From: Pseudomethylobacillus aquaticus
GTDB lineage: Bacteria; Pseudomonadota; Gammaproteobacteria; Burkholderiales; Methylophilaceae
Reading direction: 5' to 3'
NCBI RefSeq assembly: GCF_003730115.1
Contig: NZ_RJVP01000002.1
Location: forward strand, 62,001 to 126,000
Length of the DNA stretch: 64,000 nt
Below are positions 53,528 to 62,807 of the stretch, piece by piece. Both the position numbers and the translations under genes were made by a program. The notes beneath the pieces were generated by a model, which saw nothing but the letters and a program-made list of their open reading frames with translations, was not told where the DNA came from and made no database searches. Positions within the stretch are counted from its first letter, which is position 1; each line of letters opens with the position of its first letter.

Positions 53528-53834
53528 GAAAACTATTTGAATGGAATGCGGAAAGTTGCGTATATTATCAGGTTGCTTCGCTTAAGTACCTGTCACTGTG
53601 CGGACTTTGTGTCGTTGGCTGCTGGCCCGGTGTTCGCGCCCGGCACGCCGCCGGGTTTGCAAGCGTGGGCTGCGTCTTTAGCTGCGCGCATTCAGCAGGC
53701 GGTTGAATTGCCAACATGCGGCTGAATCGCAACGTGCCTGGGTCTGGCTCAGGTTCAGGGTGTCGTAGGTGTATCCGCATCGCGCGGATGGACTGGCGGC
53801 TGCTTGATCGGGATTATTTCGGTTCGGATGGTTA
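53528..53834. other. Intergenic region between the MFS gene and uvrA
   Basis: 307 bases between divergent genes. A GC-rich hairpin CCCGGC-ACGCC-GCCGGG (53639-53655) followed by TTT is visible. No LexA-type CTGT-N8-ACAG box was found, so SOS control of uvrA is not supported. Short open frames here show no family resemblance. Confidence 0.5.
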
Positions 53835-56651
53835 ATGGAATTCATACGCATACGCGGTGCACGCACGCACAATCTCAAGAATGTTTCGCTGGATCTGCCA
53901 CGCAACAAGATGGTGGTCATCACCGGTCTGTCCGGTTCAGGAAAATCTTCCCTCGCTTTTGATACCTTGTATGCGGAAGGTCAGCGCCGCTATGTCGAAT
54001 CGCTGTCGGCTTATGCCCGTCAGTTCCTGGCACGCATGGACAAGCCGGATGTGGACCTGATCGAAGGCCTGTCGCCTGCCATCTCCATCGAACAGAAATC
54101 CACCTCGCACAACCCGCGTTCCACGGTGGGCACCGTCACCGAGATCCACGACTATCTGCGTTTGCTGTACGCGCGTGCCGGTGATCCGGAATGCCCGGAG
54201 CACGCCATCAAGCTGGAAGCGCAGACCGTATCGCAAATGGTGGACAGTGTGCTGGCCTTGCCGGAAGACACCAAGCTGATGATCCTGGCCCCGGTGGTCA
54301 GCAACCGCAAGGGCGAGCAGCTGGACCTGTTCGACGAGTTGAAGGCACAGGGTTTCGTGCGCGTGCGCGTGGACGGCGAGATCTATGAGATGGACAGCCT
54401 GCCCAAACTGGCCAAAACCAGCAAGCACAATGTGGATGTGGTGGTGGACCGGCTCAAGGTGCGCGAGGACATGAAGCAGCGCATCGCGGAATCGTTCGAA
54501 ACCGCCTTGCGTCTGGCCGAAGGCAAGGCCATCGCCATGGAGATGGATGGCGGCAAGGAACATCTGTTCTCGGCCAAATTCTCCTGCCCGCTGTGCGATT
54601 ACTCGCTGGTGGAGCTGGAGCCGCGTCTGTTCTCGTTCAACAACCCCATGGGCGCCTGCCCCAAGTGTGACGGCCTGGGCCAGATCAGTTTCTTCGACCC
54701 CAAGCGCGTGGTGGCCTTCCCGCATCTGTCGCTGGCCGCCGGTGCGATCAAGGGCTGGGACAAGCGCAACCAGTTCTATTTCCAGATGCTGCAGAGCCTG
54801 TCCACACATTACGGTTTTGACCTGGATACCGCCTTCGAGGTGTTGCCGCCTGAAACTCAAGAGATTCTGCTCAATGGCAGCGGCCGTGAGGTGATCCCGT
54901 TCCGTTATCTCAACGAGCGTGGTGTGTTCTTCAGCAAATCACACACCTTTGAGGGCATCCTCAACAACCTGCAGCGCCGTTATCACGAGACCGATTCGGT
55001 GACCGTGCGTGAAGAGCTATCCAAATACCTGAATTCCAAAGCCTGCCCGGATTGCAGCGGCACGCGTCTGCGCCGCGAAGCACGCCACGTCAAAGTGGGA
55101 GGGCGCAACATCCACGAAGTGTGCGAATCGCCCCTGCGTCAGGCGCTGGTGTTCTTTGACACGCTGGAGCTCACCGGCCAGAAACTGGCCATCGCCGACA
55201 AGATCGTCAAAGAGATCAGCAACCGCCTCAAATTCCTCACCAACGTGGGCCTGGAATACCTTTCCCTGTCGCGCTCGGCCGAGACCTTGTCCGGCGGCGA
55301 GGCGCAGCGTATCCGTCTGGCGTCACAGATCGGTTCCGGCCTGACTGGTGTGATGTATGTGCTGGATGAACCGTCCATCGGTTTGCACCAGCGCGACAAC
55401 GACCGCCTGCTGGAAACACTCAAGCGCCTGCGCGATATCGGCAACAGCGTGATCGTGGTGGAGCACGACCAGGACGCCATCATGGCCGCCGATTACGTGG
55501 TGGACATCGGCCCGGGCGCTGGCGAACACGGTGGCAATATCGTGGCCTTCGGTACGCCAGAGGAGATCCAGAATAACGCCGCCTCGCTCACTGGCCAGTA
55601 CCTGAGCGGCAGCAAGCAGATCGCAGTGCCGGGCGAACGTCATGCCCCGGACGCGCAGCGCTGGCTGCATCTCACCAATGCCACGGGCAACAACCTGCGG
55701 GACGTCACGCTCAAGCTGCCGGTCGGCTTGCTGACCTGCGTGACCGGCGTGTCCGGTTCCGGCAAATCCACGCTCATCAACGATACCTTGTATCGCGTGG
55801 TGGCCAAGCATCTGTATGGCAGCTCCACCGAGCCTGCACCGTTCGGCGAGGTATCCGGTCTGGAATATTTCGACAAAGTGGTCGATGTGGATCAGAGCCC
55901 GATCGGACGTACGCCGCGTTCCAACCCCGCAACCTACACCGGCCTGTTCACACCCATCCGCGAGTTGTTCGCCGGGGTGCCGGAATCACGCGCCCGCGGC
56001 TACGGGCCTGGACGCTACTCCTTCAACGTCAAGGGTGGGCGCTGCGAGGCCTGCCAGGGTGACGGCGTGATCCGCGTCGAGATGCACTTCCTGCCTGACG
56101 TGTATGTGCCGTGTGATGTGTGCAAGGGCCATCGCTACAACCGTGAGACGCTGGAGATCCACTACAAGGGCAAGAACATCCGCGAAGTGCTGGAGATGAC
56201 GGTGGAGCAGGCGCATGACTTCTTCAATGCCGTGCCTGCGGTACAGCGCAAATTGCGCACGCTGCTGGATGTGGGCCTGGGCTATATCACGCTGGGTCAG
56301 TCTGCGACGACGCTGTCTGGCGGCGAGGCGCAGCGCGTGAAGCTGGCACTGGAGCTGTCCAAGCGCGACACTGGCCGCACCTTGTATATCCTGGATGAGC
56401 CCACCACCGGTCTGCACTTTGCCGATATCCAGCTGCTGCTGGATGTGCTGCACAGACTGCGTGACCATGGCAACACCATCGTCATCATCGAGCACAATCT
56501 GGACGTGATCAAAACAGCCGACTGGCTGGTGGATCTGGGCCCGGAGGGGGGTGATGGTGGCGGATTCATTCTGGCAGAAGGCCCGCCTGAGCAAGTGGCC
56601 ACTTGCGCTGCCAGCCACACCGGGCGCTACTTGCTACCTATGCTGAAGTGA
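53835..56651 (+). CDS. uvrA: UvrABC excinuclease subunit A
   Basis: DNA-damage recognition ATPase of nucleotide excision repair, 938 residues. Two ABC modules carry Walker A motifs [12 protein letters not shown] (residues 31-42) and [13 protein letters not shown] (near 638), with signatures [12 protein letters not shown] and [12 protein letters not shown] and Walker [15 protein letters not shown] and [13 protein letters not shown]. Zinc modules include CPLCDYS with CPKCDG and CEACQGDG with CDVCKGHR. It begins [17 protein letters not shown], as in the family. It is divergent from the MFS-ssb pair. Confidence 0.98.
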   Translation: MEFIRIRGARTHNLKNVSLDLPRNKMVVITGLSGSGKSSLAFDTLYAEGQRRYVESLSAYARQFLARMDKPDVDLIEGLSPAISIEQKSTSHNPRSTVGTVTEIHDYLRLLYARAGDPECPEHAIKLEAQTVSQMVDSVLALPEDTKLMILAPVVSNRKGEQLDLFDELKAQGFVRVRVDGEIYEMDSLPKLAKTSKHNVDVVVDRLKVREDMKQRIAESFETALRLAEGKAIAMEMDGGKEHLFSAKFSCPLCDYSLVELEPRLFSFNNPMGACPKCDGLGQISFFDPKRVVAFPHLSLAAGAIKGWDKRNQFYFQMLQSLSTHYGFDLDTAFEVLPPETQEILLNGSGREVIPFRYLNERGVFFSKSHTFEGILNNLQRRYHETDSVTVREELSKYLNSKACPDCSGTRLRREARHVKVGGRNIHEVCESPLRQALVFFDTLELTGQKLAIADKIVKEISNRLKFLTNVGLEYLSLSRSAETLSGGEAQRIRLASQIGSGLTGVMYVLDEPSIGLHQRDNDRLLETLKRLRDIGNSVIVVEHDQDAIMAADYVVDIGPGAGEHGGNIVAFGTPEEIQNNAASLTGQYLSGSKQIAVPGERHAPDAQRWLHLTNATGNNLRDVTLKLPVGLLTCVTGVSGSGKSTLINDTLYRVVAKHLYGSSTEPAPFGEVSGLEYFDKVVDVDQSPIGRTPRSNPATYTGLFTPIRELFAGVPESRARGYGPGRYSFNVKGGRCEACQGDGVIRVEMHFLPDVYVPCDVCKGHRYNRETLEIHYKGKNIREVLEMTVEQAHDFFNAVPAVQRKLRTLLDVGLGYITLGQSATTLSGGEAQRVKLALELSKRDTGRTLYILDEPTTGLHFADIQLLLDVLHRLRDHGNTIVIIEHNLDVIKTADWLVDLGPEGGDGGGFILAEGPPEQVATCAASHTGRYLLPMLK

Positions 56652-56655
56652 TTTT

Positions 56656-56702
56656 CTGCAGCGTCTTGGCGGCTTTGCCGCTGCTTTTCCAAGACGCTGC
56701 AG
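56656..56702. repeat. 14-bp perfect inverted repeat after uvrA
   Basis: CTGCAGCGTCTTGG (56656-56669) pairs perfectly with CCAAGACGCTGCAG (56689-56702), enclosing a small inner hairpin CGGC-TTT-GCCG. It begins five bases after the uvrA stop and has no U run, so it may be a transcript-protecting structure or an atypical terminator. Confidence 0.75.
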
Positions 56703-56756
56703 GCAGCTTGCTTTCATGCGTGCTGTTTGGGTAAATGCGTTTCGGATAACGCTTGT

Positions 56757-57233
56757 TCAGACAAAATAGGCATAGGCGAACATCCCCAGCATCAGCAAGC
56801 CCAGTAGCACCTTGGCGGCCAGCGCCAGCACAAAGCCCAGGCCGGCCGCGATGCCCACCCGTGTGGCCTGACCGGCGCCGCGTCTGGCCATCAACTCGCC
56901 TAGCATGGCACCGATGACCGTCCCCAGGATGATGCCGGGCACCCCGCCCACGATGCCGACCACACCACCTATCATGGTGCCGTACAAGGCTTGCTTGCTT
57001 GCGCCAGCGCGCTGACTGGTCACGACCGAGGCCACCAGATCCACCAGCCAGGCGATCAGGGCAATGACACCGATCACGGCGATGGTCCAGCCGCCCACCA
57101 GGCTGAAGTCATCGATCCAGGCAGCCAGCAGCAAGCCTCCGTACAGCAGGGGGATGCCGGGCAAGGCTGGGAACACCAGCCCGATGACGCCAGCGATGAC
57201 CAGCAGCAGTGCCAACAACCATAACATTTCCAT
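56757..57233 (-). CDS. DUF456 membrane protein
   Basis: 158-residue very hydrophobic protein with about four membrane segments and Gly-rich turns (LPGIPLLYGGLLLAAWIDDF, GGVVGIVGGVPGIILGTVIGAMLGEL). These match DUF456, a conserved small-membrane-protein family of unknown function. GGAGGCTG lies upstream of the ATG. It is 65 bases downstream of mtgA on the same strand and converges with uvrA. Confidence 0.88.
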   Translation of the reverse strand: MEMLWLLALLLVIAGVIGLVFPALPGIPLLYGGLLLAAWIDDFSLVGGWTIAVIGVIALIAWLVDLVASVVTSQRAGASKQALYGTMIGGVVGIVGGVPGIILGTVIGAMLGELMARRGAGQATRVGIAAGLGFVLALAAKVLLGLLMLGMFAYAYFV

Positions 57234-57298
57234 TTTTCAGCCTCCTGTGCGCGGTCAAGCCAAGCGCCGCGCTGACTTGTCAGCAGATGCTCGATACA

Positions 57299-57994
57299 TT
57301 AAGGCACCGGGGTGTAGTACATGCGTGCTTGTATGGTGCCGGTGCGCTTGGCGAGGTAGGGGCTGTTGCGCCGTTTGTCGTAGTAGCGCGGGTTGGGCAC
57401 CATGGCGGCCAGTTGCGCGGATTGATAGGGGCTGAGTTGTGACGCGGATATGCCGTAATAGTGGCGCGCAGCCGCTTGCGCGCCGAACACGCCATTGCCC
57501 CACTCGATCACGTTCAGGTAGATCTCCAGGATGCGGCGCTTGCTCATCATCTTTTCCAGCAGCAGGGTGATGAAGGCTTCTTCCAGCTTGCGCCAGGGCG
57601 TACGTTGTGTGGACAGGAACAGGTTCTTGGCCAGTTGCTGGCTGATGGTGGAGCCACCAGCGACGATGCGGCCCTTTTTGAGGTTCTTTTCGTAGGCTTT
57701 CTGGATGCCTTCCCAGTCGAAGCCCTGATGTTCAAGGAACTTGGCGTCTTCGGAGGCGATGACAGCACGCTTCAGGCTGACCGAGATATGCCGGTAATCC
57801 ACCCACTGCTGACGTAGTTTGGCGTTCGGATCCTCTTTCTGCATGACTGCCAGCCGGTCACGCATGAAGGCGCTGGAGCCAGGGTTGTGGTCTATCCACC
57901 AGCAGATGTGCAGAAAAATCCACAGCTGATAGCCCACCACGATCACGAACAACAGGAACAGGCCGCGCAGCAGCCAACGGCGCAAGGCTTTCAT
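57299..57994 (-). CDS. mtgA: Monofunctional biosynthetic peptidoglycan transglycosylase
   Basis: Polymerises glycan strands from lipid II at the periplasmic face. The 231-residue product has one N-terminal membrane anchor (LLRGLFLLFVIVVGYQLWIF) and the GT51 domain with the catalytic glutamate in AVIASEDAKFLEHQGFDW, the second motif GGSTISQQLAKNLFLS, and ILEIYLNVIEWGNGVFG. The start is 4 bases after aroE, an arrangement common in betaproteobacteria. Confidence 0.96.
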   Translation of the reverse strand: MKALRRWLLRGLFLLFVIVVGYQLWIFLHICWWIDHNPGSSAFMRDRLAVMQKEDPNAKLRQQWVDYRHISVSLKRAVIASEDAKFLEHQGFDWEGIQKAYEKNLKKGRIVAGGSTISQQLAKNLFLSTQRTPWRKLEEAFITLLLEKMMSKRRILEIYLNVIEWGNGVFGAQAAARHYYGISASQLSPYQSAQLAAMVPNPRYYDKRRNSPYLAKRTGTIQARMYYTPVP

Positions 57995-57998
57995 GGCG

Positions 57999-58823
57999 TC
58001 ATCCTCTCAGTGCAGCGATGACTGCGGCGGTGTGCGGGCGTATGCCGCGCCACACAAAGAAGGCTTCAGCGGCCTGCTCGACCAGCATGCCCAGGCCATC
58101 CGCGATCATGGCGGCGCCCTGCTGGCGCGCATAGGCCATGAACGGGGTTTCGCGGCCGTACATCATGTCGTATGCCAGCGCGCCCGCTGCAAACAACTGC
58201 TCCGGCAAGGGTAACTGGCTGTCGCTTAAGCCGGTGGAGGTGGCATTGATGACGATGTCGAAGGTCTGGCCTGCCAGTGCTTCGAACGCTTGTGCATTGA
58301 CCGACACATAGCGCAGGTCGCCGCGCTCTTCGACGCGGCGTATCATGCGCAAGGCTTTGTCCAGTGTGCGGTTGGCGATCACCAGCAGCTGTGGCTGCTG
58401 TTCCAGCAGAGGATGCAGCACGCCTTCGGCGGCGCCACCCGCGCCTATCAGCAGGATGCGCTGCCCTTGCAGGGGGCGCTGCAGATTGTGTTGAATGTCA
58501 CGCACCAGACCGGCGCCATCGGTATTGTCGCCGGTGATGCCATGCTCATTGAAGATCAGCGTGTTGACGGCACCGGCATCATGCGCGCGTTCGGAGAGTT
58601 GATCGCTGAGCGCAAACGCTTCCAGTTTGAACGGAACGGTGACATTGGCGCCACGGTAGCCTTGCTCGCGCAAGCTGTGGATGGTGCTGCTGAAGCCATC
58701 AATGGCGGCCAGCACCCGGCCATAATCGATGTGTTGGCCGGTCTGGGCGGCGAACATGGCGTGGATCTGTGGGGATTTGCTGTGCTGTACCGGGTTGCCG
58801 ATGACGGCGTAGTGATCGCGCAT
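57999..58823 (-). CDS. aroE: Shikimate dehydrogenase
   Basis: NADPH enzyme reducing 3-dehydroshikimate in aromatic amino-acid synthesis. The 274-residue product has GNPVQHSKSPQIHAMF (substrate binding), the catalytic lysine in ANVTVPFKLEAF, an aspartate in GDNTDGAGL, and the nucleotide motif GAGGAAEGVL with NRT (NADP choice). Middle gene of the rhodanese-aroE-mtgA run, with 6-base and 4-base spacings. Confidence 0.96.
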   Translation of the reverse strand: MRDHYAVIGNPVQHSKSPQIHAMFAAQTGQHIDYGRVLAAIDGFSSTIHSLREQGYRGANVTVPFKLEAFALSDQLSERAHDAGAVNTLIFNEHGITGDNTDGAGLVRDIQHNLQRPLQGQRILLIGAGGAAEGVLHPLLEQQPQLLVIANRTLDKALRMIRRVEERGDLRYVSVNAQAFEALAGQTFDIVINATSTGLSDSQLPLPEQLFAAGALAYDMMYGRETPFMAYARQQGAAMIADGLGMLVEQAAEAFFVWRGIRPHTAAVIAALRG

Positions 58824-58829
58824 GACCTG

Positions 58830-59285
58830 TCAGGCGTTGGTCCACGGCAGATCGGCGGCTTTCCAGCCATTAATCCTGCCGCGTTGTTTGCTGTCTGGCG
58901 TCGCTTCGCCTTCGAAGCCTTCCAGCACGTTATAGGCTTCGGTAAAGCCCAGCTTTGCCGCTACCGCCGCCGCGTTGTGCGAGCGCCCACCGGTACGGCA
59001 GATGAACATGGTCAACAGCTCTTTGTCCACTTGAGTGTCCAGTTGTGCTGCAAAATCCGGATTGGCACTCATACCGGGATAGAACGCCCATTCGATGTGC
59101 ACGGCTTGAGGGATGCGCCCCACCAGTTCCAGCTCGGCACGGCTGCGCACGTCGATCAGGGTGGCTTGTGGTACCAGTTGCTGCACCTGATGCGCTTCGT
59201 TTGGCGTCAATGCACCAGCGTACGGCAGCTGTAATTGCTCTGCGCGTTGCTTTGCACGCAACAAAATCTTGTTCAGTGTCTCCAT
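58830..59285 (-). CDS. Rhodanese-like domain protein
   Basis: 151-residue single-domain rhodanese. The active-site loop is CRTGGRS (Cys96), preceded by LLTMFI, and an N-terminal LIDVRSRAELELVGRIPQAVHIEW marks the fold. It probably moves sulfur atoms from a persulfide on Cys96; the acceptor is unknown. It lies 6 bases upstream of aroE and is divergent from glnA, sharing the 239-base control region. Confidence 0.88.
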   Translation of the reverse strand: METLNKILLRAKQRAEQLQLPYAGALTPNEAHQVQQLVPQATLIDVRSRAELELVGRIPQAVHIEWAFYPGMSANPDFAAQLDTQVDKELLTMFICRTGGRSHNAAAVAAKLGFTEAYNVLEGFEGEATPDSKQRGRINGWKAADLPWTNA

Positions 59286-59350
59286 GATGACTCCAAATTA
59301 CCGGATACTATAAGTGCCAAGTATAGCGCCAAAACAAGCAGGCTTGCAGG

Positions 59351-59398
59351 TGCACGCAATTGGTGCGAGGTATAATAAGGCCGCACCATAAATGTGCG
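59351..59398 (+). promoter_or_regulatory. Two NtrC-like enhancer sites upstream of glnA
   Basis: TGCACG-CAATT-GGTGCG (59351-59367) matches 10 of 12 positions and CGCACC-ATAAA-TGTGCG (59382-59398) matches 9 of 12 of the NtrC consensus TGCACC-N5-GGTGCA. They are 31 bp apart, about three turns, and roughly 95 and 126 bp upstream of the expected start, close to the E. coli glnA arrangement. A TATAAT (59371-59376) lies between them and may serve a second promoter. Confidence 0.8.
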
Positions 59399-59458
59399 AA
59401 CGGCCTTGCTGGCGCGGGTTAAGCGGCTGTGCCAAAATGAAATATTGCAATTTTATCG

Positions 59459-59474
59459 TGGCACATTTCCTGCT
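59459..59474 (+). promoter_or_regulatory. Sigma-54 promoter of glnA
   Basis: TGGCACATTTCCTGCT has the invariant GG and GC exactly 10 bases apart and TGGCAC intact; consensus is TGGCACG-N4-TTGC. Transcription would begin near 59485, leaving a leader of about 40 bases. Confidence 0.82.
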
Positions 59475-59524
59475 AGAGTTACATGTCGGATTTTTAACAA
59501 AACCTATCTAATTAGGAGAATTAA

Positions 59525-60934
59525 ATGGCGGTCGCTGATGTAATGCAAATGGTGAAGGACAACGACATCAAGTTTGTCGATTTCCGTTTCACCGATACCC
59601 GGGGTAAAGAGCAGCACGTAACGGTTCCTGTCTCTGCATTTGACGAAAGCAAGTTCACCGAAGGTCATGCATTCGATGGTTCTTCCATCGCTGGCTGGAA
59701 GGGTATCCAGGCTTCCGACATGCAACTGATGCCTGATGCTGATACGGCTAACATCGATCCATTCATGGACGAGCCCACCCTGATCCTGACCTGTGACGTG
59801 ATCGACCCGACTGATGGCAAGGGTTACGATCGTGATCCACGCTCCATCGCCAAGCGCGCTGAAGCCTATCTGCAATCCAGCGGTATCGGTGACGTGGCCT
59901 ATTTCGGTCCAGAGCCGGAATTCTTCATTTTCGATTCGATCCAGTGGGATAACACCATGCAGGGTTGTTCCGTGAAGATCAACTCCGAAGAAGGTGCATG
60001 GGCATCCAATGAAAAATTCGAAGGCGGTAACACCGGTCACCGTCCTGGTGTAAAGGGCGGTTATTTCCCCGTGCCCCCCGTCGACTCCCTGCACGATATC
60101 CGTTCCGCCATGGTAATGACCCTGGAAGCCATGGGCGTGCCTGTTGAAGTGCATCACCACGAAGTCGCGACTGCTGGTCAATGTGAGATTGGTACCAAGT
60201 TCAGCACGCTGGTACAGCGCGCTGACTGGACCCAGATCCTCAAGTACGTGGTGCTGAACACCGCCCACGCTTACGGCAAGACCGCTACCTTCATGCCCAA
60301 GCCATTCTTTGGTGATAACGGTTCCGGTATGCACGTGCACCAGTCCGTATGGAAAGATGGCAAGAACCTGTTCGCAGGCAATGGCTACGCTGGTCTGAGC
60401 GATTTCGCCTTGTACTACATCGGCGGCATCATCAAGCATGCACGTGCCCTGAATGCCATCACCAACCCAGGCACCAATTCCTACAAGCGTTTGGTTCCGC
60501 ACTTTGAAGCACCAGTGAAGCTGGCCTACTCTGCCAAGAACCGTTCTGCTTCCATCCGTATCCCGTTCGTACATTCCGACAAGGCGCGTCGCGTCGAAGC
60601 CCGTTTCCCGGATCCTATCGCCAACCCCTACCTGGCATTCAGCGCTCTGCTGATGGCTGGTCTGGATGGCGTGCAGAACAAGATCCACCCAGGCGAGCCA
60701 GCGACCAAGGATCTGTACCATCTGCCTCCAGAGGAAGATGCAATGATCCCAACCGTCTGTTCTTCGCTGGAAATGGCGCTGGAAGCCCTGGACAAGGATC
60801 GTGAGTTCCTGACCCGTGGTGGCGTGTTCTCCGAAGACTGGATCGACAGCTACATCGCACTGAAGATGGACGAAGTGAACAAGGTGCGCATGACGCCGCA
60901 TCCGGTTGAGTTCGGTCTGTACTACAGCTGCTAA
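59525..60934 (+). CDS. glnA: Glutamine synthetase, type I
   Basis: Assimilates ammonia into glutamine; the dodecameric cytosolic enzyme is controlled by adenylylation. The 469-residue product has [11 protein letters not shown], the ATP and metal site [41 protein letters not shown], and the adenylylation Tyr398 in [15 protein letters not shown] precedes the ATG. The sigma-54 promoter and NtrC sites, together with ntrBC downstream, explain its nitrogen control. Confidence 0.98.
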   Translation: MAVADVMQMVKDNDIKFVDFRFTDTRGKEQHVTVPVSAFDESKFTEGHAFDGSSIAGWKGIQASDMQLMPDADTANIDPFMDEPTLILTCDVIDPTDGKGYDRDPRSIAKRAEAYLQSSGIGDVAYFGPEPEFFIFDSIQWDNTMQGCSVKINSEEGAWASNEKFEGGNTGHRPGVKGGYFPVPPVDSLHDIRSAMVMTLEAMGVPVEVHHHEVATAGQCEIGTKFSTLVQRADWTQILKYVVLNTAHAYGKTATFMPKPFFGDNGSGMHVHQSVWKDGKNLFAGNGYAGLSDFALYYIGGIIKHARALNAITNPGTNSYKRLVPHFEAPVKLAYSAKNRSASIRIPFVHSDKARRVEARFPDPIANPYLAFSALLMAGLDGVQNKIHPGEPATKDLYHLPPEEDAMIPTVCSSLEMALEALDKDREFLTRGGVFSEDWIDSYIALKMDEVNKVRMTPHPVEFGLYYSC

Positions 60935-60982
60935 TCGCGCTGTTAATCGCTAGAGCGGCTAATCACTAGCAGAGCGTAGCAA

Positions 60983-61010
60983 GCAAAAGGCGGGGAAACC
61001 CGCCTTTTGC
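60983..61010 (+). terminator. Terminator of glnA
   Basis: GCAAAAGGCGGG and CCCGCCTTTTGC form a perfect 12-bp stem around GAAA, with T-rich sequence within and after the right arm. It separates glnA from the DUF4124-ntrBC genes. Confidence 0.85.
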
Positions 61011-61101
61011 GTTTCTGGCATCTGTAGATTGCACGCTTCGTTGCTGCGCGCAGACCCGTGCTCGGGTTGTTTCACTTTAGCAACTCCACTACACTGCCTG
61101 C

Positions 61102-61623
61102 ATGCATAAAGTCACTGTTCTGCTGATACTTGCATGGCCGTTGTGTCAGGCGTTCGCCGTGCACGCCGAGATCTACGTGAGCCGCGACGCGCAAGGTCGC
61201 GCCACCTATTCGAATGTACCCAGCAAAGACGCACGCAGCCTCAACCTGGAAACCCGCATCCCGCAGTCGCCTGCGCCTGCCAGCAAGCCGATCAGCAATT
61301 CCGCCAATGGCGTTGCCGTGGATAAGCCGCCACGTATCGCCGCGCCTGCCTTGAGTAATGGGTTCCCGCGCATTGACACAGCCACTCAGCTGCAACGCGA
61401 CGACATGCGCAAGGTGATCCTGCGTAGCGAGCTTCAAAGTGAACAACAGGCATTGCTTGAGGCGCGTAAGCAGTATGCAGAAGCGAGTGCCGCGCCAGAG
61501 CTGGCAGCAGATGGCCGTGCCAGCAGTCGTCATAGCCGAAAGATCGAGCAGATCCGCGCGGATCTCGCCAATCACGAGCGCAATATCCAGTTGCTACAGA
61601 AAGAGCTGCAGCTGATCCGCTAG
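61102..61623 (+). CDS. DUF4124 periplasmic protein
   Basis: 173-residue protein with a signal peptide (LLILAWPLCQAFAVHA, cleavage near residue 22) followed at once by the DUF4124 strand motif EIYVSRDAQGRATYSNVPS. A Pro/Ala linker leads to a long charged C-terminal coiled coil (LRSELQSEQQALLEARKQYAEA and IEQIRADLANHERNIQLLQKEL). Function is unknown. DUF4124 genes are often found between glnA and ntrB in betaproteobacteria. Confidence 0.85.
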   Translation: MHKVTVLLILAWPLCQAFAVHAEIYVSRDAQGRATYSNVPSKDARSLNLETRIPQSPAPASKPISNSANGVAVDKPPRIAAPALSNGFPRIDTATQLQRDDMRKVILRSELQSEQQALLEARKQYAEASAAPELAADGRASSRHSRKIEQIRADLANHERNIQLLQKELQLIR

Positions 61624-61691
61624 TATTGTCCCGGCTGTCTATCACTGCCCTGGCTTTTGCACTGGCCTGGCTTTTGCTTAAGTTGAGCGCC

Positions 61692-62774
61692 ATGGTACAA
61701 ACAATCCCTTCTTCATTCGCTGGACTCGAACACCTTGCCACGGCCGTCATTCTGCTGGACCGTGAACGCCACGTGGTTTATACCAACCCCGGTGCCGAGA
61801 TCCTGTTTGCACTCAGTGCGCGTCAGATCGAAGGCCTGGAGTTGTCGCAGGTGTTTCCCGGCTGCGAGATCCTGCATTCGGCCGTGGATAATGCCATCCA
61901 GCACAATAGCCCGTTCCGTGAGCATGAATTCCCCATCACCACGCTGCGTCAGCACTCATTGGCGGTGACCTGTGCGGTCACGCCGGTGGATCTCAAGCCG
62001 GCCTGTCTGGTACTGGAGTTTCAGCAGATGGATCAGCAATTGCGTATCGCGCGCGAGGAGCGCATGCTGATCCAGCAACAAGCCAACGCGGAATTGCTGC
62101 GTAATCTGGCGCATGAGATCCGCAACCCGCTGGGCGGTTTGCGCGGCGCAGCCCAGTTGCTGGAACATGAGTTGCCGCAGCCTTCGCTGCGAGAATACAC
62201 GCAGGTGATCATCAAGGAAGCGGATCGCCTGCAGACCTTGATGGACCGCTTGCTGGTGCCGCATCGCGTGCCTCGATACGAGCCGACCAACATCCATGAG
62301 GTGCTCGAGCGCGTACGCAGCTTGTTACTGGCGGAATCGCCGCAAAGCATCGTGGTGCGTCGCGACTACGATACCAGCTTGCCGGAGCTGATCGGTGACC
62401 GCGAAAAACTGATCCAGGCCGTGCTGAATATCGCACGTAACGCGGTACAGGCCATGCAGGGCACTGGTCAGATCACGCTGCGAACGCGGGCCGAACGGCA
62501 GGTGACGCTGGCCAAAAAGCGCTACCGCGTGGCCATCAAATTACAGATCGTGGATAGCGGCCCGGGCATCCCGGAAGACATACGTGACCGCATCTTCTAT
62601 CCGTTGGTGTCTGGTCGTGAAGGTGGTTCTGGCCTGGGTCTGACCCTGGCGCAAACCTTTGTGACCCAGCATCATGGCATGATCGAATGCGAGAGCCAGC
62701 CGGGCAGGACGACGTTCACCATCCTCTTGCCGATTGAAAGCAGTGTCAGGAAACACGTTGCCGCACGGCAATGA
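61692..62774 (+). CDS. ntrB: Nitrogen regulation sensor kinase NtrB
   Basis: Cytosolic kinase/phosphatase that phosphorylates NtrC under nitrogen limitation and is governed by PII. From the ATG at 61692 the product has 360 residues: a PAS domain (VILLDRERHVVYTNPGAEIL), the phospho-His141 in NLAHEIRNPLGGLRGAAQLLE, and ATPase motifs NIARNAVQAM, DSGPGIPEDIRDRIF and GGSGLGLTLAQ. A TTG start 22 codons upstream would add a hydrophobic segment that NtrB proteins lack, so I reject it. It is followed after 33 bases by ntrC. Confidence 0.94.
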   Translation: MVQTIPSSFAGLEHLATAVILLDRERHVVYTNPGAEILFALSARQIEGLELSQVFPGCEILHSAVDNAIQHNSPFREHEFPITTLRQHSLAVTCAVTPVDLKPACLVLEFQQMDQQLRIAREERMLIQQQANAELLRNLAHEIRNPLGGLRGAAQLLEHELPQPSLREYTQVIIKEADRLQTLMDRLLVPHRVPRYEPTNIHEVLERVRSLLLAESPQSIVVRRDYDTSLPELIGDREKLIQAVLNIARNAVQAMQGTGQITLRTRAERQVTLAKKRYRVAIKLQIVDSGPGIPEDIRDRIFYPLVSGREGGSGLGLTLAQTFVTQHHGMIECESQPGRTTFTILLPIESSVRKHVAARQ

Positions 62775-62807
62775 TTATTCAGAACCACACGTAACTTACA
62801 GGACATC

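Noticed and set aside
53528-53834. SOS (LexA) box before uvrA
   Set aside because: CTGT occurs once (in CCTGTCACTG) but no ACAG partner at the right spacing was found.
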